From Gigaspora rosea (lineage: Eukaryota > Glomeromycota > Glomeromycetes > Diversisporales > Gigasporaceae): a stretch of 64,000 nucleotides of DNA. The position numbers and the translations under genes were made by a program. The DNA lies in contig QKWP01000625.1 in assembly GCA_003550325.1 (NCBI GenBank), forward strand, positions 102,856 to 166,855, written 5' to 3'. The stretch's first letter is position 1; the number at the start of each line of letters is the position of its first letter. A model generated the notes under the pieces. The model ran no database searches and was not told where the DNA came from. It saw only the letters and a program-made list of their open reading frames with translations. Shown in pieces: positions 33,986 to 44,559 of the stretch.

Positions 33986-34671
33986 ATTACTATTCAGTTA
34001 GAAGATATTAGAGCTATCGGGATAGTAAACGAAGTGGACGTCACATGAGAACATTATATAGGGTTAAGATATGAATCACACTTGGATCTTTATTCATAAA
34101 ATGAGAATGAAGTCTAAAATACATGCAAGGCAGATACATTGGTCTTTTATACATATTGACTATCTAGAATTTCCTCCTTTCTGAGACATTCATTGGGTTA
34201 ACTTCCTTCCAATATTACTAATTTTTAATTCTCTTAATACCAATGAAACTTTCCCTTCGTGTCTCTACCCAATTCAAGTCTTATAGCTGAAGTATAACCA
34301 TTTAACATTTCCATAGTATCACTCCTTCAGGCTAGAAGATTTGCAATAATATATGAAAGCCTGCTATTAACATGAGCAATTCGAAGAACGCGTAGACTAT
34401 ACTTCTTAATTGGGCATAGGATACTTAATATCATTAGCGGGCATGTTTGAGATATTGGAGATCCGGGGTACGTATTAATACAACTACCACATAAGGCAAT
34501 AACGTAGAGTGGGTATAGGTGTCATAATTTAGAAAGGGATGAACAATCATCATCATGGGACGGTTTAAGGTTTACGGATGATCGATCGGATCGTGATGGT
34601 GCAGGGATAGAGTAACAGGAGTGATGATCATAAGGAAAATTTGAGCACAAAAAATTTTTAATAATGTAACA
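33986..34671 (-). repeat. 5' LTR (686 bp)
   Basis: In minus orientation it shows a promoter-like TATAAAAGACC (complement of 34142-34152) and, about 60 bases on, a polyadenylation-like AATAAAGATCC (complement of 34084-34094). The order U3-R-U5 is as expected. It is continuous, unlike its partner, and therefore serves as the reference for the empty site of the two insertions in the 3' LTR (GCGTAGAC, about 34390-34397). Confidence 0.75.
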
Positions 34672-36416
34672 CTGCTATGACTTTTTACCTTGTGCATATG
34701 CAGCTTTAGCTTTTTTTTGTTCTAACACTTTATGATTGCTTGCAGAACGCTCCTATTCTTGAGCTTCAGATCCTTACATGTTTTTATAATTTTTTTTCTT
34801 TTTTTAATAGCGCTAATTGTGTCTGCGCTATCGGTGTGAATATGCACTTCTGCTTTCTGTGGCATAACTAATAAGGCTGTCCAAATCGCACCTAATTCTG
34901 CTCTTATTAAAGCAGGCCAGTCATTAAACTTACTACTAAATTCTATATTTTCTACTCTACTATCTATTCTACTAATAACCTAGCCAATTCCTAACTCTGT
35001 TTTTCCTATTCCTAAACTGGCACAATTTAGTGATCCATCTGAGAATACCTCAAAGCGGCTTCCATCTCTGATCTTAAACCTGATTTCTTTTAGCCTTCTT
35101 CATGCTTCTGTCCTCTTGATTTGGTTTTCTATGAACTCTTCTTCAGCCAGCTTTACTATTACTATTGGAGACGGTTGTTCTTCTACTTTTTTATTTTTCT
35201 CTATGCTCATTGTTGCAAATGGAACCAACTATGCCAGTCACACTCTAGTTTATATCGCTTTTCTTCACCCTCTTTATTTCTTTGTATAAGTTTTTTGTCA
35301 ATTACTTTTTTGTTGCTTCTGAACGCTTTATAAAAGATGCACTCTCCCTTTTCTGCATCATCTGCAAGTTCGCAGCTTTGGCACTTTCTAATAGAGTGTA
35401 ACTTTTCCCTAGAGCCTTCTTCGCTTACCCAATGCTAGAGAAGTAGTTTTTGGTTCGTCTTTTTTTTGAGGATTCTCGCAATTTTACATTCTTTCTGTGA
35501 ATTTCTCATGCCAAAAAGAATCCACTTGTTTTTTCTTTTGTGGCTCGAGATTTCTCCCAAATTGGTCTTACATAACATGTTGTCTGTTTCTGCTGCTTTA
35601 AACATTTCTTTAATTTTCCTAGTTTCTGTATTTTTTACTAACAACTCCTGTTCTAGTTTCGTGAACCAGATTGCCTTTTTTCTACTACACTTTTGTCCTC
35701 TTATTTTCTTGACTTGATGCTATGTGAGTATCTGGGTTCCGCTTGGATTTAATAGCTGCCCTACTGTATATAGGTGCAGCTTCTTCTCGTTACAGAAACT
35801 TGTTAGGCTACATTTATTCAACAATTCTGCCAGCTCTAGGTCACTTGTAGCAAAATTTAGCATATTTGCCTTTGTGGTGTTCCTAATTTCTAGTCCGAAT
35901 CTTTTAGCCAACTTGACTATGTTGTATAACAAATTGTTTCTAATACAGTGATTTTTTAGTCTTGTACTGTTTCCTTCTAATATGTTTTTTGTACATTTAC
36001 AACATAGTTAGTTGACTTTGTATTACTCTGATCCATGTGGTGTGTCCTACTGCGCTATCATCATTAAGCCTTACTGCTAGCTTAGTAAAGTGGTATGCAA
36101 TCTGGTTCTGTCATAGGGTCTTAGTGCCTACCAAATTTTTGTGTGTGACCACTGACATTGCCAGGATCTTTGCTAAGTTCGCCTTGTTTTTGATCATCAT
36201 TATCATTAGACAATATAATCTTGTATACATATTTTTGAACAGTAAACGGCATTGCAGGTGGTATTCTAACCTCAGTATTAGAGCCCTGTTGTTTATATAA
36301 ACTAGCTGACCAAGTATCATTCTTTTTTTCCGAATTGCCTTTGTGACTTGCAAAACTTCTCTTTTAACAATCTTGGAATAGCATTTTTTTTCTTTCTGTT
36401 CTGATAACCAAATTTC
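34672..36416 (-). pseudogene. Minus LINE: RNase H start, Cys segment and RT thumb
   Basis: Read from 36416 downwards: EIWLSEQKEKK (RT thumb, matching GVWISEKHALK), then LVYINNRALILRLEYHLQ. A Cys segment follows (RKCQSCELADDAEKGEC, about 35340-35400), then RNase H with VFSDGSLN (first Asp), IRAELGAIWTALL (Glu) and HIHTDSADTISAIKK (second Asp). It ends at KVKSHS at the LTR insertion. Stops and frameshifts are scattered through it. Confidence 0.8.
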
Positions 36417-36419
36417 TAA

Positions 36420-38447
36420 AGAGGTGCCAGAAATCAGCTGATTTCTTAGGGGGGGTCTCTGGCCTAGTTAGGTTACTATATATCCTTTATTCTAATTGGC
36501 TAATACAACATATTATTTATATAATATATATTTAAAAATACTATATATAAAAATTTTATCAGTTAATAACTTTTGATCTACTGGCCCAATTTGGATGATT
36601 TAACTACCAAAATGATTCTCTTAAAGAGAAAATTCTAACAAGACCAAAATCACAAGAATCTAATCACAGGATCATAAGATCAATATAAATTTGTGCATTA
36701 TTACTATATATAGTATTTATTTAATAAATACTATATAGTAATAATGCACAAATCTAAACTGATCTTATGATCCTGTAATTAGTTTCTTGTAATCTTGGGC
36801 TTGTTAGAATCCTCTCTTTGAAAGGATCATTTTGGTAGTTAAAACATCCAAATTGGACCAGTGAATCAAAAATTATTTATTATATTCTATAATATTTAAT
36901 AGTACAGTTGCCTCTTTCTTATCCGAACAGGCCGTCCCAAGAGATTTTGTTTGGTATAGAGAAAGTTTGTAATATAAAATTTCTCTTTCTAAACCGAACT
37001 CTAATAAAAATTCAGTATATAAAGAGTTACTAATAAATTTTTTTTTACTAAGTTAACGATACATGTCCACTAATTGAAAGTTGTAGAGCTCGTCGAGACG
37101 CAACTAACGGCGGTTAGATCATCCAAATCGGCCCAGTGGATGGCGAGATATCGTCGAAAAACGATTGGCCGACTATATAAAAATCCGTGATGGAAATCTC
37201 ATGAAAATCACTATAGGCGAAATGTGCGCGTGCTCCATCTAAAACTTTTTTTCTTACTAAGTTAACGATACATGCCCACTAATTGAAAGTTGTAGAGCTC
37301 GTCGAGGCGCATCTAACGATGGTTAGATCATCCAAATCGGCCCAGTGGATGGCAATATATCATCGAAATATGATTGGCCGACTATGTGTAAACAAAGATT
37401 GTTACATAGAGATTTTATATAGTCGGCCAATCGTTTTTCGACGATATCTCGCCATCCACTGGTCCGATTTGGATGATATAACCACCGTTAGATGCGCCTC
37501 GACAAGCTCTACAACTTTCAATTAGTGGGCATGTATCGTTAACTTAGTAAGAAAAAATGTTTTAGATGGCGCACGCGCACATTTCGCCTATAGTGATTTT
37601 CATGAGATTTCCGTCACAGATTTTTATATAGTCGGCCAATAGTTTTTCGACGATATCTCGCCATCCACTGGGCCAATTTGGATGATCTAACCATCGTTAG
37701 AAGCGTCTCGACGAGCTCTACAACTTTCAATTAGTGGACATGTATCGTTAACTTAGTAAGAAAAAATTTTTAGATGGAAGACGCCTCATTTCGCCTATTC
37801 TCCAGTTGACAGGCGGAATATCAATTAATTATATAAAATAAATTTTATTTGTAATATAAAATAAATTTAATTAAATAAAAAATTAAATGTACTGATTAAC
37901 TTGAGTTCGGATCTGGAATAGAAAATTTACCATGCTAATTCGGTATATTCAGAGGAAATATATATAAAAATATTTGTTCTGAAAGTTTTAGTTCGGATTA
38001 TCAAGAGTCCAGTATATAGAGGGCCGGATTAGAGAGAGGCAACTGTTAAAAATTTTATATATACAGGCTTGTTTCAGCTTTTGTACTACATTGTTTATAT
38101 ATTTGTTTTGCCCAATTCTAAATATAAAAATATTGCAGATCTTATCCGATTTGGCAATTAATAAATACTATATAGTAATAATATGCAAATCTATATCAAT
38201 CTTATGATCCTGTAATTAGATTTTTAAAATTTTGGACTTGTTAGAATTTTCTCTTTAAGAGGATCATTTTGGTAGTTAAATCATTCAAATTAGACCAGTA
38301 AATCAAAGTTATTAACATTAAAGTTTATAAATATTTTTAATAATAATTTAATATATGCGAAATTTGATTGGCTATTAAACCAGTCAGGTAGGGGTGAGAG
38401 GGTAGGGGGTATAGTAAATAGAAATCAGGTGATTTCTGGCACTCCCC
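36420..38447. mobile_element. 2.03-kb Harbinger-like foldback element
   Basis: The ends are AGAGGTGCCAGAAATCAGCT and, as complement, GGGGAGTGCCAGAAATCACC. TSD is TAA on both sides (36417-36419 and 38448-38450). Deleting it restores LINE RT coding as AIRYLEIWLSEQ, parallel to VARFLGVWISEK in the other LINE, which confirms the ends. The interior is built from inverted repeats (36580-36880 and 38150-38310, with ACTACCAAAATGAT) around a nested pogo-like element. No transposase. Confidence 0.8.
36905..38045. mobile_element. 1.14-kb pogo-like element with a four-arm palindrome
   Basis: The ends are CAGTTGCCTCTTTCTTATCCG and, as complement, CAGTTGCCTCTCTCTAATCCG. The left flank is TA and the right is TT (probably a mutated TA). 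Subterminal TTCGGATT-type repeats occur. The centre (about 37040-37775) carries two direct copies of a roughly 200-bp unit, followed by two inverted copies. The open frame at 37283-37525 is part of this palindrome and not a gene. Confidence 0.65.
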
Positions 38448-38450
38448 TAA

Positions 38451-39825
38451 GTATCTGATGGCTTTTTCTTGGACAGTGGCACCTCCCATTTGTATCTCGT
38501 TCTTTTCTTGTGAATTGGCCTTCTTGATGCTTGAATTAATAACAATCAGTTCAAACTTGTTACCATTTATTTTAATGTCGTTGATTTCGAAAAATTCTTC
38601 AGATATTTCAATAATTTTCATCATTTCGGTCTTGGATTTTGCCAACCACACTGTATTATTGGCATATGCCAAGGTTGACTGCCTTCACTTTATTGTATTA
38701 AGCTTTAGCTCGCCGATATCTAAAGGCCAATTCACTTGAATTTCGTATTCTAGGTCTTCTCTATTTTGCATTACTGTCAAAAGTGGATCATAAAATATTT
38801 GCCAGACTAGGGGAGAAATCACCTCCTCTTGGTTTATACTGTCCATAGCTTGAAACTTCGCTATATTTCCTATTCCTGTGATTACTTCTATTTCCTATTT
38901 ATCAAATAGTTCTATTATAAAGGAAATTATATACTTTGGGATTTTAATTCTATACATAGCTAGTTTTTCATTTTTAAACTGACAGAGTCGAATGCCTTCT
39001 TTATATCCTGGAAAGCCATCCATAACTCTTTTTCTTGTTTTTTCGCATCTTCAGCTATGTTGTTAATTATGTGAATTGGTGCAGCTGTGCCATTTCCTGG
39101 CAGTCCGGCGAAGTTGTAGCCATACAAAATGTCTCTTTCTTTTAATATTTTACACAGCCTAATTGTTAGGATTCTTACTGTACATTTCCTTACAACCTTA
39201 ATAAGAGTATTGGCCTTACGTTATTTAGATTATAGTTAGTTTTAGTCTTCATGTTTTGGAATCTAATATAGCAACTCCAACTTCCATTTTCTCAGTATTT
39301 CCCCTTTTTTAAGCATACTAATGCTAGTTCTGCTAGTTCTGCCAGTAGTTCTTTGGCTTTTTTTCCCACTTGTTTTAATAATGGGTACGTGATTCCAGAT
39401 TGTTCAGAGGCTGAATTATTTTTTGTGTTTCTTATGGCTTCATTTCACTCTTCTATTGTGATACTTTTTTCTATTTATTATACCATTCGGCCTTGATATT
39501 TTTACGTGCCTTGTAAACTGACTTCCAGCTTTCTGGCATATCATTAGCTTTGTACCTTCTTTCTATATACTGGATACTAAAGTGCACATGTACTGCCTCT
39601 AGCACTTCTTTTGGGTTGTTTATCAGCTGTAGTTCATCGTCCTTATCCTAAACTATAACCTTGTTAAGCTTGATCTTTCTATAAGATCTATCTAGCAAGC
39701 TCGCCAACATTTTCTTCTGGTCTTTAATAATCATATCATGGTGAGTTTCGGTAAAACCTCTTATTCTTTTTTCCTCTTTTTGTTTAAGTAAGAGGTTTAA
39801 GTGCGCAATTAATGTTTTCTAGAAC
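38451..39825 (-). pseudogene. Minus LINE: reverse transcriptase
   Basis: From 39825 down: the RT fingers are decayed. Then AGLPGNGTAAPIHIINNIAED, MAFQDIKKAFDSVS (motif A) and, at about 38651-38665, MAYANNTVWLAK, where motif C YADD has become YANN. Then NDIKINGNKFELIVINSS. The last residues before the Harbinger-like insert are AIRYL. The motif C change alone would abolish activity. Confidence 0.8.
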
Positions 39826-39833
39826 CCTACAAC

Positions 39834-40963
39834 AGGACCCTGAAAAATATATGTAATACTGAGATCTGGCTTTGTATAGGCTTATATATAATTTTTCCAT
39901 ATGTTGTATGTTTAAATTTGTATAACCAACTGGTAATTTTTTGAAAAGTTAGATGTTTATTTGTATAACAAAAACAATTTTTATAACAAGTACGATCTTT
40001 TTTTGTATAACGATACTATGTATACATTGGGAAAATTTTTAAGTAGATATAAATCGATATATACCGTATGTTGCAGCTACCTTTTTTTGCCGATTTTAAA
40101 CAAAAAAAACTATGGGTAGCTTATTTACTATTTTAAGTAATTTAAAGCACAATAAAAGGGTAGCTTATTTTTGAATACAAAACTTTATTAAGTAAAATAA
40201 ATAAATAAATATGCTGTAGACAATAAATAAATATGCTGTAGACGATAAATAAATATGTTATAAACAATAAATAAATATGCAGAAAAAAATCGAGAGTAAC
40301 TTATAAAGCGATTTTTGGTTAATCGATTATAGTCGCTACATAGTAAAGTCTAAATTTTACTAAGCAAATCGATTAAAGTCGCATAAGTAACATTGTTCAG
40401 CAGATTAAAATACGCGTACCCTGAAAATTTCATACAAATCGGAGAACTTTTTATTATTTGACTTTTAATTTTTACGTTCAACGGTTTTTTTTTTTATAAA
40501 AAAAAACTGTTGAACGTAAAAATTAAAAGTCAAATAATAAAAAGTTCTCCGATTTGTATGAAATTTTCAGGGTACGCGTATTTTAATCTGCTGAACAATG
40601 TTATTTATGCGACTTTAATCGATTTACTTAGTAAAATTTAGACTTTACTATATAGCAACATTATCGATCGTGTGGGTAGCTTATTTTCAAAACTAAAAAT
40701 TTTGTTGTTGAATTTGAACACGGTTAACTACCGCCCTTTTTTTTCTAAATAGGTTTCTGATTTTCTCTTCATCACTTTTTTTTGTGTAATTATGTTTTTG
40801 GCTTTGGTGGTTAACATGATCATACTGGTACTCAGATCTGAAATTGTATAATTTATAGTAAATATGATAATTTTGTATAAAGCTTTTAATAAAATTAAGT
40901 GTATAAAGTTATATTAAAATTTTGAGTCTGGATCTGAGTTATATCAGAGTTCTTCGGGGTCCT
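39834..40963. mobile_element. 1.13-kb hAT-like element, AGGACCCC family copy 3
   Basis: Ends AGGACCCTGAAAAATATA and, as complement, AGGACCCCGAAGAACTC, with perfect 8-bp duplications CCTACAAC (39826-39833 and 40964-40971). Subterminal GATCTG / CAGATC motifs lie near both ends. Unlike copies 1 and 2 the interior is not an A/T ladder. It contains TTTGTATAAC repeats and a nested AAGCTACC-type palindromic MITE (about 40075-40690). Confidence 0.75.
40075..40690. repeat. Long near-perfect palindrome in an AAGCTACC-type MITE
   Basis: Arms at about 40336-40490 and 40500-40662 are inverted copies differing at only about four positions over 155 bases. The loop is a short T/A run. Outer parts carry GGGTAGCTTATTT-type ends. 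At 40190-40285 there is a 23-24-bp tandem repeat (AATAAATAAATATGCTGTAG). The same arm sequence, more diverged, occurs at 5850-6600 and 22500-22690. Confidence 0.75.
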
Positions 40964-40971
40964 CCTACAAC

Positions 40972-42239
40972 CCTTTCTTCCAACAGGAGGTCCTCAACCT
41001 ATATGTGCTCGTGCTTGCTGAGCTCTCTTCTTTCTATTATTTCTATGCATATCTGCTTTTGCTCAGCTGTTAGGCTTTTCTTTTTTTTTTTTTGTTTCTT
41101 TAACTTTTGTTGTATTTTGCCCAATACTTTGATATTTTTTTTAATATCTTCCTCTTCTTTATCTCTAGTTTCTAGGCTGCATGACTCAACTGAGTGTCAC
41201 TTTTTTTCCTTGGCAAGTATTTCTTTACTGCCTAAACTAGAAATTTTTCGATTACCTCCTATAATTTGTCTGGGTTTTCTTTATCTATGTTCTTGTTTTC
41301 GTCTTGTTACTGTAGAACTTTGTTCAACTAGCTCTGAATTTCTCCCAGTCTTCTTCCTCCACTATTTCTAGGTCCAGCTGCAACCTTTTTTCCCTCTTCC
41401 GTTTTTGTAGTTGTCTTCCAGTCTTCTTTTTTCCTCTAAGTCGGTTACTAGCCTTGCCAAGACTAAATCGTGGTCACTTCCTGTTACACAGGTTATATCT
41501 TTTATTTTGCTATTCATAACTTGATTACTACACGAACTACTTGCCTATATATAGTCGATTTGAGATGCTTGCTCATTTCTTTTTCAAGTGTAGCTTTCAC
41601 TTTTCGGGTTTAGTTTTCTAAAAGTGTCCTTGTAATTGAACAATACTAAAAGATCCATTAGTTTAGATTTCTTTTGTGGCATCACCTTCTTTTTTTCTTT
41701 TTTGTCAAGCATATTTTCTGCTGTTTGATTAAAATCACCAATAATTATAAGATATTTTGTATACTTTCCTTTGTTTTTAGAAACTTTCCTTTTAGATACT
41801 TAATGATCTTTTCTTCCAATTTGTGATTGCTCGGTACTTGATATATTGTTATGACTTTAATACTAACTTGCTTAAAAATCATTGTAACTGACAGAATATA
41901 TGGACTGATCTTTTTCACCTTTGCGACGTGGTTTTCCTACTTGCTATTTATAATTAGACCTACTCTGGACCCTTTCGCTTTGTCCTCGTCTGCTAATAAC
42001 CAAAACCCATAATAACCTTGAACCTTTCTAAGTATCAGCTTTCCTTCCTTTTCTGACACATTTGTTTCTACCAAACCTAGTATATCTATCTTTGTTTCCT
42101 CCATATATTCTATTACAAAATCCATTTTTCTCCTATTTGTCTTGATTCCATTAATATTATGCATCCCAACACTCAAAACTTCAAACTGTCTTCCTTTCTC
42201 TACATCACCTTCTTCTGTGCTACTTTTATACTGTAGCAC
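40972..42239 (-). pseudogene. Minus LINE: ORF2 endonuclease (EEP) part
   Basis: The open piece 41937-42239 contains VLSVGMHNINGIKTNRRKM and DILGLVETNVSEKEG. Further down are DFNQTAENMLDKKEKKK (GDFN motif, about 41720) and TGSDHDLVLARLVTDLEE (SDH motif, about 41440-41490). The order and spacing match the endonuclease of the plus-strand LINE. Several frame breaks are present. Confidence 0.75.
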
Positions 42240-42249
42240 TTCTATGTTC

Positions 42250-43710
42250 TTAGAGATGCCTGTAGCACTTCTTAGGAGCGATTGGAGACCTCTTTCCTAA
42301 ATGTCTTTCCTTTATTACTGAAAGCCCTTTTAGAATTTCTTCAAGAAGACTTGTTTGGTCAAGGTTCACATCTTCTAGCTTTTCTCCTTTCTTCATATTA
42401 GGTTCCTTGTGAATTTCTCTTTTTTGTTCCTGTCCTCTTGTTTTACTTTCCCCTTTCTTTTTATCATTGTTATTCGGGTGTTTAGGCAGCTGTTTTTCTT
42501 TGAAGTTTCTTTCTTCAACTTTGAAACTGCTATTGTTTTCACTTGTAATGTTCTCCTCTAGATTATTGCTATTCGAACTGCTTTCTGATTTCCAAAACAG
42601 CTTTGTGTTATAGTAGCTAATACCACACTTTGTAGCTTTAATTTTCTTCTCGATTGATTTGAAGTATACAGTTGCCGAACTTTTTGGATTTCCATTACTA
42701 TTGATTGAAATATACACCGCTATACTTCCAAGTCTCTTGAGTTGACGTAGTAGGAGTACTTTCTGTATATGATATGGCAAGTTTTTAAGTGTGGCTTTAA
42801 ATTTGGCTCTTTCTGCTAAAATTTTGAGACAATATTTTCCTTTTGTTATTCTTGACACCTTTTCATTAGATGTAGGAATTATCCATATGTTTTCATGCTG
42901 TTTCCTTTTTTTCTTGCTATGAAACTGAATTGAGACTATTACCATCTTGTTTTTCGTTTTAATATTTCATCCTTTTACTTTTATCTTTCTGTATTTTCTT
43001 AACACACTAGTAACCTTTTGTAGTATAGTATGATTGAATGTTCTATAGAGTGTACTCTTGTACCATCTCTGTTTGTTCATTAGGCAGCAAGTTTTTATTC
43101 ACGCTTGTGTCCTGGTTGTGTGTAATAGCGCCTTTGCTTGTGTTCTGAACATATTTTATAGACGCCTTCTCTCTATTTGAGCTTGGCTTAGTCTCATTCC
43201 CTTTACTGAATTGATAGATTCCACTCTTTTCTGCTTCTATTGACATTTCAATTATGTTTGAAATTTGTTTTTCCAAATCCTTTATGCCGTAGTCTGAGTG
43301 ACCTCCTTCTTGTATTTAGAAATTGGAATCGTTTAACCATTTAAAATTACTTTCATAGTTCCAGGCAGAATTATGTTGGTCGTAGCCCAGAATTATTTTA
43401 ATGCTGGCCAAATTAAATGATTAAACGATTAAAACGATTAAACGATTAAACAAAAACTTTAGGTGATTCCAATCTATATTTGTACTGTTAGCGCAATTTT
43501 TTTACTAATAGCACTTTTGAATTCGAGTATCTTTTCTAGGCTTTGCGTTTTGGACTCATCTGGTTGTTCTTCTTCTTGTGTAATTCCGAGTTGTTTCCAT
43601 TCTATAATTTCGCACACCTGCCTAATAATATAAACTGTGCCTGGATATGTAATGCCGAGTAGATTAGCGACTTGTTTGTCTTTTTTCAGGACAAGTTTTT
43701 CTTGACTCAT
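42250..43710 (-). pseudogene. Minus LINE: ORF1
   Basis: Three open pieces remain. 43474-43710 has QVANLLGITYPGTVYIIRQV, the conserved N-terminal block. 43043-43276 is a linker. 42250-42945 has the second block ATLKNLPYHIQKVLLLRQL and AVYISINSNGNPKSSATVYF, followed by a charged Ser/Asn/Lys-rich tail. The pattern matches ORF1 of the plus-strand LINE. The protein is probably an RNA-binding chaperone; no zinc knuckle was seen. Confidence 0.7.
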
Positions 43711-44264
43711 AGTAATTTCGATTATTTCACTTTCTGGTCTTTTAAAAAGATCCTTAAATTTGTTTGGAAATTTTATAATGTTCTACTTATGTAGATTCCA
43801 ATTATGCTATCGATCCTGTTTTGAATTTTCCTGTTTTTGATAGTCTAATTTCTGCTAAGCGACACATGACTACTTTGTAATTATAGTAACCGGTCCATAA
43901 CTTGGTGTTTTGCTGTAGGTGCCCTAGACCTGATTAGTATAGGTGTTTGTTTGTTTACTTGTTTATTTTTGGTTTTGGACCTAGTGATCGGCAGTATAGG
44001 GTCTAGCCAAATTCCCAATTTTTCTTAGTTTTAGGCTGACTCGTAAAGTTTTTTTAAAAAATTTTGGGTTTTCCAAGCTTCTTGGTGTGTTAGAATATTA
44101 TTCTATTAAGTAACACTAGGTGGTTTTTCCAATCTTTCTTTTTCTTTAATCACTTTTTGTATGTTTCTTAAAGCCTATCTATGAGTTTTCTGCTGTTTTA
44201 ATAAAAATTTTCCAAAATCGTTCATGTACAGAGAATCAGCAGGAAGAGTTCTTGTATATTTTTA

Positions 44265-44417
44265 GGGCAGTGTCATTAATCACCTGATTATTTTTTATCA
44301 GAGGCCTACCCCTCCTCCCTTTTACTTAATATATAAATAGTCAGGTTCTTATATATAATTTCAACTTTTTTTACCCCCCTCCCCCCCTAAAAAATCACCT
44401 GATTTTTGTTACTCCCC
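44265..44417. mobile_element. 153-bp Harbinger-like MITE (TTA target)
   Basis: Ends GGGCAGTGTCATTAATCACC and, as complement, GGGGAGTAACAAAAATCAGG; TTA on both sides (44262-44264 and 44418-44420). It is an inverted-orientation sister of 5908-6055, with the interior nearly identical. It sits just inside the 5' end of the minus-strand LINE. Confidence 0.8.
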
Positions 44418-44559
44418 TTATTGTACTAAACAAGTTTATTTAGTACCAAAAATTATATTTTATTAGTAAAATTTTGTATAAAGAAAAGACCATTTATTAG
44501 CTAATATTTTGCTACTAAGAGGCTATCACCTTTTTCCTACCTGATCATAAATACTGCAA

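Larger units (their letters stand above)
29642..34671 (-). mobile_element. LTR retroelement without recognisable gag/pol
   Basis: Two LTRs of about 690-700 bp face the minus strand (33986-34671 and 29642-32530, the second split by insertions). They start TGTTAC and end GTAACA (GTAATA in the 5' copy). Inside the 5' LTR is TGGTGCCGATTG, a primer-binding-site candidate, 2 bases from the LTR. Before the 3' LTR there is a purine tract AAAGGAAAGAAG. The internal part is only 1455 bp with no gag, RT or integrase. The host LINE supplies the empty site: KVKSHS on one side and GNELNEAAD on the other, with a short GCAG/GCGG duplication. Size and content fit a TRIM/LARD-type non-autonomous element. Confidence 0.8.
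28323..44422 (-). mobile_element. LINE (non-LTR retrotransposon), minus strand, with nested insertions
   Basis: Flanked by 15-bp duplications GTACTAAACAAGTTT (28308-28322 and 44423-44437). On the minus strand it has the 5' end near 44420 (ACTCTTCCTGCTGATTCTCTG), ORF1 (43.7-42.2 kb) and endonuclease (42.2-41.0 kb). The RT (39.8-38.4 and 36.4 kb) and RNase H (35.1-34.7 and 29.6-29.4 kb) are each split, and the 3' end is AATAAAAGCAGGGCCGC plus A-tail. Four insertions are recognisable: 29642-34671, 36420-38447, 39834-40963 and 44265-44417. Without them the LINE is about 7.7 kb, close to the plus-strand copy. It inserted into an older foldback repeat whose halves remain at 28150-28307 and 44438-44560. 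Confidence 0.85.

Noticed and set aside
37283-37525. 80-codon plus-strand frame in the palindrome
   Set aside because: It crosses the palindrome centre, so it is an inverted-repeat artefact.
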